DNA of 64,000 bases from Mycolicibacterium phlei (GTDB taxonomy: Bacteria; Actinomycetota; Actinomycetes; Mycobacteriales; Mycobacteriaceae). Location: the NCBI RefSeq assembly GCF_001583415.1, contig NZ_CP014475.1, positions 868,001-932,000 on the forward strand, written 5' to 3'. The notes under the pieces were generated by a model that was not told the origin of the DNA, did no database searches, and worked only from the letters and a program-made list of their open reading frames with translations. Within the stretch, counting starts at the first letter, position 1. The number at the start of each line of letters is the position of its first letter. Positions 60,619-64,000 of this stretch are shown here, piece by piece. Made by a program: the position numbers and the translations under genes.

Positions 60619-61386
60619 TCAGGCGCGCCATCGGGGCGGGCGTTTCTCTAAGAAGGCCAGCATCCCTTCGCGGGCTTCCTCGGAGACGAACAGCTCGGCG
60701 GACTGCCGGGTCAGGCTCTCGGCGTGGCGGTCGAAACTCTCCAGAATCGGCGCGGTGGTTAACGCCTTCGACGTCGCCAGACCCTGCGGGGAGCCCGCAC
60801 CGATCGCGGCGGCCAACTCGGCGACGGCGGCCGCGACATCGTCGGCGGCCAGCGTGATCAGCCCGCACGCGGCGGCCTCGGCGGCGCCGAACCTCTCACC
60901 GGTGACGAAGTAACGGCCCGCGGCCCGCGCGGTCATCTTCGGCAGCAGGGTCAGCGAAATGATCGACGGCGCCACCCCGATCCGGGCCTCGGTGAGGGCG
61001 AACGTGCTCGTCGGCCCGGCGACCACGATGTCGCACGCGCCGACCAGCCCCAGGCCACCGGCCCGCACGTGCCCGTCGATCGCGCCGATCACCGGCAGCG
61101 GCAACTCCAGGATGCGGCGCAGCAACCGCGTCATCTCCCGCGCCCGGTCGACGGCGAGTTCACCCGGGTCCCGGCCGGCGGCCTCGGCCAGGTCGGCGCC
61201 CGCGCAGAACGTCGAGCCGGTGTGGCCGAGCACGACGACCCGCACCGCGGGGTTCCCCGCGGCCTCGGTGAACCGCTGATGCAACTGTTCCACCAGCGCC
61301 GTCGACAGCGCGTTGCGGTTGTGCGGGGAGTCGAGGGTGAGGCGGGCGACCGGGCCCTCGACCGCGTATCTGACGAGTTCGTCCAT
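60619..61386 (-). CDS. Enoyl-CoA hydratase (EchA7-like)
   Basis: 255-residue crotonase: oxyanion-hole segments STFCAGADLAE and GHVRAGGLGLVGACDI. The first catalytic Glu is present in ALTEARIGVAP; the second position is not conserved. It hydrates an enoyl-CoA made by the neighbouring FadE12. Last gene of the accA2-fadE12-echA7 order, which in M. tuberculosis is linked to branched amino-acid or related acyl-CoA breakdown. ATG 61386, 14 bp after fadE12. Confidence 0.9.
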   Translation of the reverse strand: MDELVRYAVEGPVARLTLDSPHNRNALSTALVEQLHQRFTEAAGNPAVRVVVLGHTGSTFCAGADLAEAAGRDPGELAVDRAREMTRLLRRILELPLPVIGAIDGHVRAGGLGLVGACDIVVAGPTSTFALTEARIGVAPSIISLTLLPKMTARAAGRYFVTGERFGAAEAAACGLITLAADDVAAAVAELAAAIGAGSPQGLATSKALTTAPILESFDRHAESLTRQSAELFVSEEAREGMLAFLEKRPPRWRA

Positions 61387-61400
61387 CGGTGGGTGTCCGT

Positions 61401-62561
61401 TCAGTACGAGCGGGGCAGGCCGAGCGACGTCTGCGCCACGAAGTTGAGGATCATCTCCCGGCTCACCGGGGCGATGCGGGCGAGCTTGGACGCGGTGACC
61501 GCGGCGGCGATCCCGTACTCCCGGGTCAACCCGTTGCCGCCGAGTGACTGCACCGCCTGGTCCACCGCCCGCACCGACGCCTCACCCGCGGCGTACTTGG
61601 CCATGTTCGCCGCCTCCGCGGCACCGGCGTCGTCTCCGGCGTCGTACAGCGTCGCCGCCTTCTGCATCATCAGCTTCGCCAACTCGATCTCGATGTGGTT
61701 CTGCGCCAACGGGTGTGACAAACCCTGGTGCGAGCCGATCGGCGTCTTCCAGACCTGGCGCGTCTTGACATAGTCGACCGCCTTGGCGATCGCGAAGCGG
61801 CCCATGCCCACGGCGCTGGCCGCACCCATGATCCGCTCCGGGTTGAGCCCGGCGAACAGCTGCGCGATCGCGGCGTCCTCGGAACCGACCAGCGCGTCGG
61901 CGGGCAGCCGCACCTCGTCGAGGAACACCTGGAACTGGCTCTCCGGCATGCACAGTTCCATTTCGATCCTGGTCCAGGACAGGCCCTTGGTGTCGGTCGG
62001 CACGATGAACAGCGCCGGCTTGAGGTTCCCGGTTCTGTGGTCTTCTGTGCGCCCGACCACCAGCACCGCCTGCGCCTGGTCGATCCCGGAGATGAACACC
62101 TTCTGCCCGGACAGGATCCAGTCGCCGCCGTCGCGGCGCGCGGTGGTGGTGATGCGGTGGCTGTTGGATCCGGCGTCGGGTTCGGTGATCGCGAACGCCA
62201 TCGTGATCGAGCCGTCGGCGATCCCGGGCAGCCAGCGCCGCTTCTGCTCCTCGGTGCCGAACCGGGAGATGATCGTGCCGTTGATGGCCGGTGATACCAC
62301 CATCATCAGCAGCGGGCAGCCCGCTGCCGACAGCTCCTCCAGCACCAGCGACAGTTCGTACATGCCCGCACCGCCGCCGCCGTACTCCTCGGGCAGGTTC
62401 ACCCCGATGAAGCCGAGTTTCCCGGCCTCCGACCACAATTCGTTGGTGTGCTGGCCGGCGCGCGCCTTGTCCAGGTAGTAGTCCTGGCCGTAGTTGGCGG
62501 CCATCGCGGCGACCGCCTGGCGCAGTGCCTGCTGTTCGGCGGTCTCGATGAAACCAGTCAT
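61401..62561 (-). CDS. fadE12: Acyl-CoA dehydrogenase FadE12
   Basis: 386 residues: N-terminal helical domain (LGFIGVNLPEEYGGGGAG), middle beta domain (MAFAITEPDAGSNSHRI, WILSGQKVFISG), C-terminal domain (RQVWKTPIGSHQGLSHPLAQN, QSLGGNGLTREYG). Oxidises an acyl-CoA at the alpha-beta position using FAD. ATG 62561 overlaps the accA2 stop (ATGA), so they are co-translated. Confidence 0.93.
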   Translation of the reverse strand: MTGFIETAEQQALRQAVAAMAANYGQDYYLDKARAGQHTNELWSEAGKLGFIGVNLPEEYGGGGAGMYELSLVLEELSAAGCPLLMMVVSPAINGTIISRFGTEEQKRRWLPGIADGSITMAFAITEPDAGSNSHRITTTARRDGGDWILSGQKVFISGIDQAQAVLVVGRTEDHRTGNLKPALFIVPTDTKGLSWTRIEMELCMPESQFQVFLDEVRLPADALVGSEDAAIAQLFAGLNPERIMGAASAVGMGRFAIAKAVDYVKTRQVWKTPIGSHQGLSHPLAQNHIEIELAKLMMQKAATLYDAGDDAGAAEAANMAKYAAGEASVRAVDQAVQSLGGNGLTREYGIAAAVTASKLARIAPVSREMILNFVAQTSLGLPRSY

Positions 62562-64000
62562 CGCTCTCCTTTCTCCGGGGGCTCCGCTTCGACCCGGGCG
62601 AGGATCGTGCCGACGTCGACCTGCTGGCCGGGTTCGACGTTGAGTTCGGTGAGCACCCCGTCGGCCGGGGCGGTGACGGTGTGCTCCATCTTCATCGCCT
62701 CCAGCCACAGCAGCGGCTGCCCGGCCCGGACGGTGTCGCCGACGTTGGCGCCGACCCGCAGCACCGAACCCGGCATCGGGGCCAGCAGCGATCCGGCGGC
62801 GACGGCGGTGGTCGGGTCGGGGAAGCGGGGCACCGCGCTCAGATGCACCGGGCCGAGTGGGGAGTCGACGAAGATCTCCTCCTGCCCGTCGTTGGTGTAG
62901 CGGGCGACGTCGAACCCGCGGTCCACCCCGGCCACCGTCAGCACCACCCTCTCGGGCCGCGCCGAGCGCAGGGCGACGGTCTCGTGGTCGGGCAACTGCA
63001 CTCCGGTGCGGCCGAACCGGTAGCGCACCGTGTGCTCGGTGCCGTCGTCGGCGGTGTACCGCTTGACCTGATAACCGGAGGCGACGTTGCGCCACCCGCT
63101 CGGTACGGCCGCGAACACCGTTGCGTCGCGGCGATTCTGCGCGGCGTCGGCGAGTGCGGCCGCCACCGCGGACAGCGTGACGGCGTCCGGGCCGGCCAGG
63201 GCAGCGGCCAGGCCGGACAGCCCGTGGGTGTCGAAGAACGCGGTGTCGGTGGCGCCGTCGAGAAACGCGGGATGACGCAACACGTTGACCAGCAGGTCGC
63301 GGTTGGTGCGCACGCCGTGCAGGCGGGCCCGGGCCAGGGCGTCGGCGAGCACGGCCGCCGCGCGGCGCCGGGTCGGCGCGGTCGAGATGACCTTCGCGAT
63401 CATCGGGTCGTAGAAGACCGAGACCTGTGAACCGTCCACCACCCCCGAGTCCACCCGCACCGTCGGCGGGACCTCGAAGCGGTGCACGGTGCCGGGCTGC
63501 GGCTGCCACCCCCGTGCCGGATCCTCCGCGTAGAGCCGCGCCTCGATCGAACAGCCCTGCGGCGCAGGGGGTTCAGGGTCGAGGCGGCCGCCGTCGGCGA
63601 TCAGCAGCTGCAGTTCGACCAGGTCGAGCCCGGTGGTCTGTTCGGTCACCGGGTGCTCCACCTGCAGCCGAGTGTTCATCTCCAGGAAGAAGAAGTCGCC
63701 GGACGCGTCGGCCATGAACTCCACGGTGCCCGCGCCGGTGTAGCCGATCGCGGTGGCGGCCTGGCGGGCCGCGGCGAACAGCCGCTCGCGCATGCCCGGG
63801 ATGCGCTCGACGAGTGGGGAGGGTGCCTCCTCGATGATCTTCTGGTGGCGGCGCTGGATCGAGCATTCGCGTTCGCCGACGGCCCAGACGGTGCCGTGCC
63901 CGTCGGCGAGCACCTGCACCTCGACGTGGTGGCCGGCGGCGAGGTAGCGCTCGCAGAACACGGTCGGGTCGCCGAACGCCGACTGCGCCTCCCGCCGGGC
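62558..64000 (-). CDS. accA2: Acyl-CoA carboxylase alpha subunit AccA2 (5' truncated by window)
   Basis: Biotin carboxylase/biotin carrier fusion. The visible part (about 480 residues) starts inside the ATP-grasp domain (ERECSIQRRHQKIIEEAPSP, FFFLEMNTRLQVEHPVTE) and runs through the C-terminal biotin carboxylase domain to the biotinyl domain, with the modified Lys in EAMKMEH. The N-terminal part lies beyond base 64000. It carboxylates biotin for an AccD partner, expected upstream (accD2 in M. tuberculosis). Overlaps fadE12 by 4 bp. Confidence 0.94.
   Translation of the reverse strand, partial: ARREAQSAFGDPTVFCERYLAAGHHVEVQVLADGHGTVWAVGERECSIQRRHQKIIEEAPSPLVERIPGMRERLFAAARQAATAIGYTGAGTVEFMADASGDFFFLEMNTRLQVEHPVTEQTTGLDLVELQLLIADGGRLDPEPPAPQGCSIEARLYAEDPARGWQPQPGTVHRFEVPPTVRVDSGVVDGSQVSVFYDPMIAKVISTAPTRRRAAAVLADALARARLHGVRTNRDLLVNVLRHPAFLDGATDTAFFDTHGLSGLAAALAGPDAVTLSAVAAALADAAQNRRDATVFAAVPSGWRNVASGYQVKRYTADDGTEHTVRYRFGRTGVQLPDHETVALRSARPERVVLTVAGVDRGFDVARYTNDGQEEIFVDSPLGPVHLSAVPRFPDPTTAVAAGSLLAPMPGSVLRVGANVGDTVRAGQPLLWLEAMKMEHTVTAPADGVLTELNVEPGQQVDVGTILARVEAEPPEKGER

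Overview
The window is a high-GC, gene-dense stretch of a mycobacterial chromosome, most likely a rapidly growing Mycobacterium (Mycolicibacterium). Its backbone follows the M. tuberculosis Rv0938-Rv0973c order: ligD, an fpg2-type glycosylase, a short-chain dehydrogenase, pgi, chorismate mutase, uvrD1, an M23 peptidase, sucCD, an LLM oxidoreductase, the 34 kDa antigen homologue, a DUF6350-type protein, purN-purH, a MoxR/VWA pair, a DUF1707 protein, and echA7-fadE12-accA2. Gene content absent from M. tuberculosis (an E. coli-type RNase HI, cobF, an extra sulfur cluster) points to an environmental fast grower. The window cuts ligD at its 5' end and accA2 at its 5' end.

Left part (1-15.5 kb): NHEJ ligase LigD, an HtrA-like lipoprotein protease, a crotonase, RNase HI with a VOC protein, then a signalling block. 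That block holds a Ser/Thr kinase with twelve Kelch blades, a convergent FHA-HTH protein, an OmpR/HisKA two-component pair and an AraC regulator. An LLM oxidoreductase preceded by a KstR-type box, a diiron protein coupled to DUF4873, and cobF follow.

15.6-28.8 kb: a continuous 12-gene minus-strand operon. It reads from a flavin-reductase-like/rhodanese fusion and an Rrf2 regulator through a DszC-like monooxygenase, a CitE-like lyase, two paralogous solute-binding lipoproteins, two permeases and a double ATPase, to a second DszC-like enzyme and two LLM monooxygenases. Seven consecutive genes are joined by 4-bp stop/start overlaps. The best reading is import and flavin-dependent oxidation of an organosulfur (or similar) compound.

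28.9-41 kb: a small membrane protein, an intact Fpg/Nei glycosylase, a secreted chorismate mutase, a short-chain dehydrogenase and a Gly-rich secreted protein. Next comes a lower-GC island (about 32.0-34.5 kb) where an orphan gene and a DUF222/13E12 HNH protein are each preceded by the same 49-bp element at the same distance from a leaderless promoter. An XRE regulator with a palindromic operator, a membrane protein and pgi follow. All three carry single-base frameshifts within about 1 kb, which looks like local sequence error more than decay.

41-64 kb: core metabolism and envelope genes. UvrD1, an M23 peptidase and sucCD (with a CRP-type box upstream and a strong terminator downstream) come first. 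They are followed by a thiolase-like protein, an LLM enzyme with a second KstR-type box, a dimethylsulfone-monooxygenase-like SfnG, two envelope membrane proteins (the second behind three exact-length 17-bp repeats), purN-purH, MoxR-VWA, a DUF1707 protein, a small secreted repeat protein and the echA-fadE12-accA2 acyl-CoA operon. No tRNA, rRNA, CRISPR array or insertion sequence was seen.
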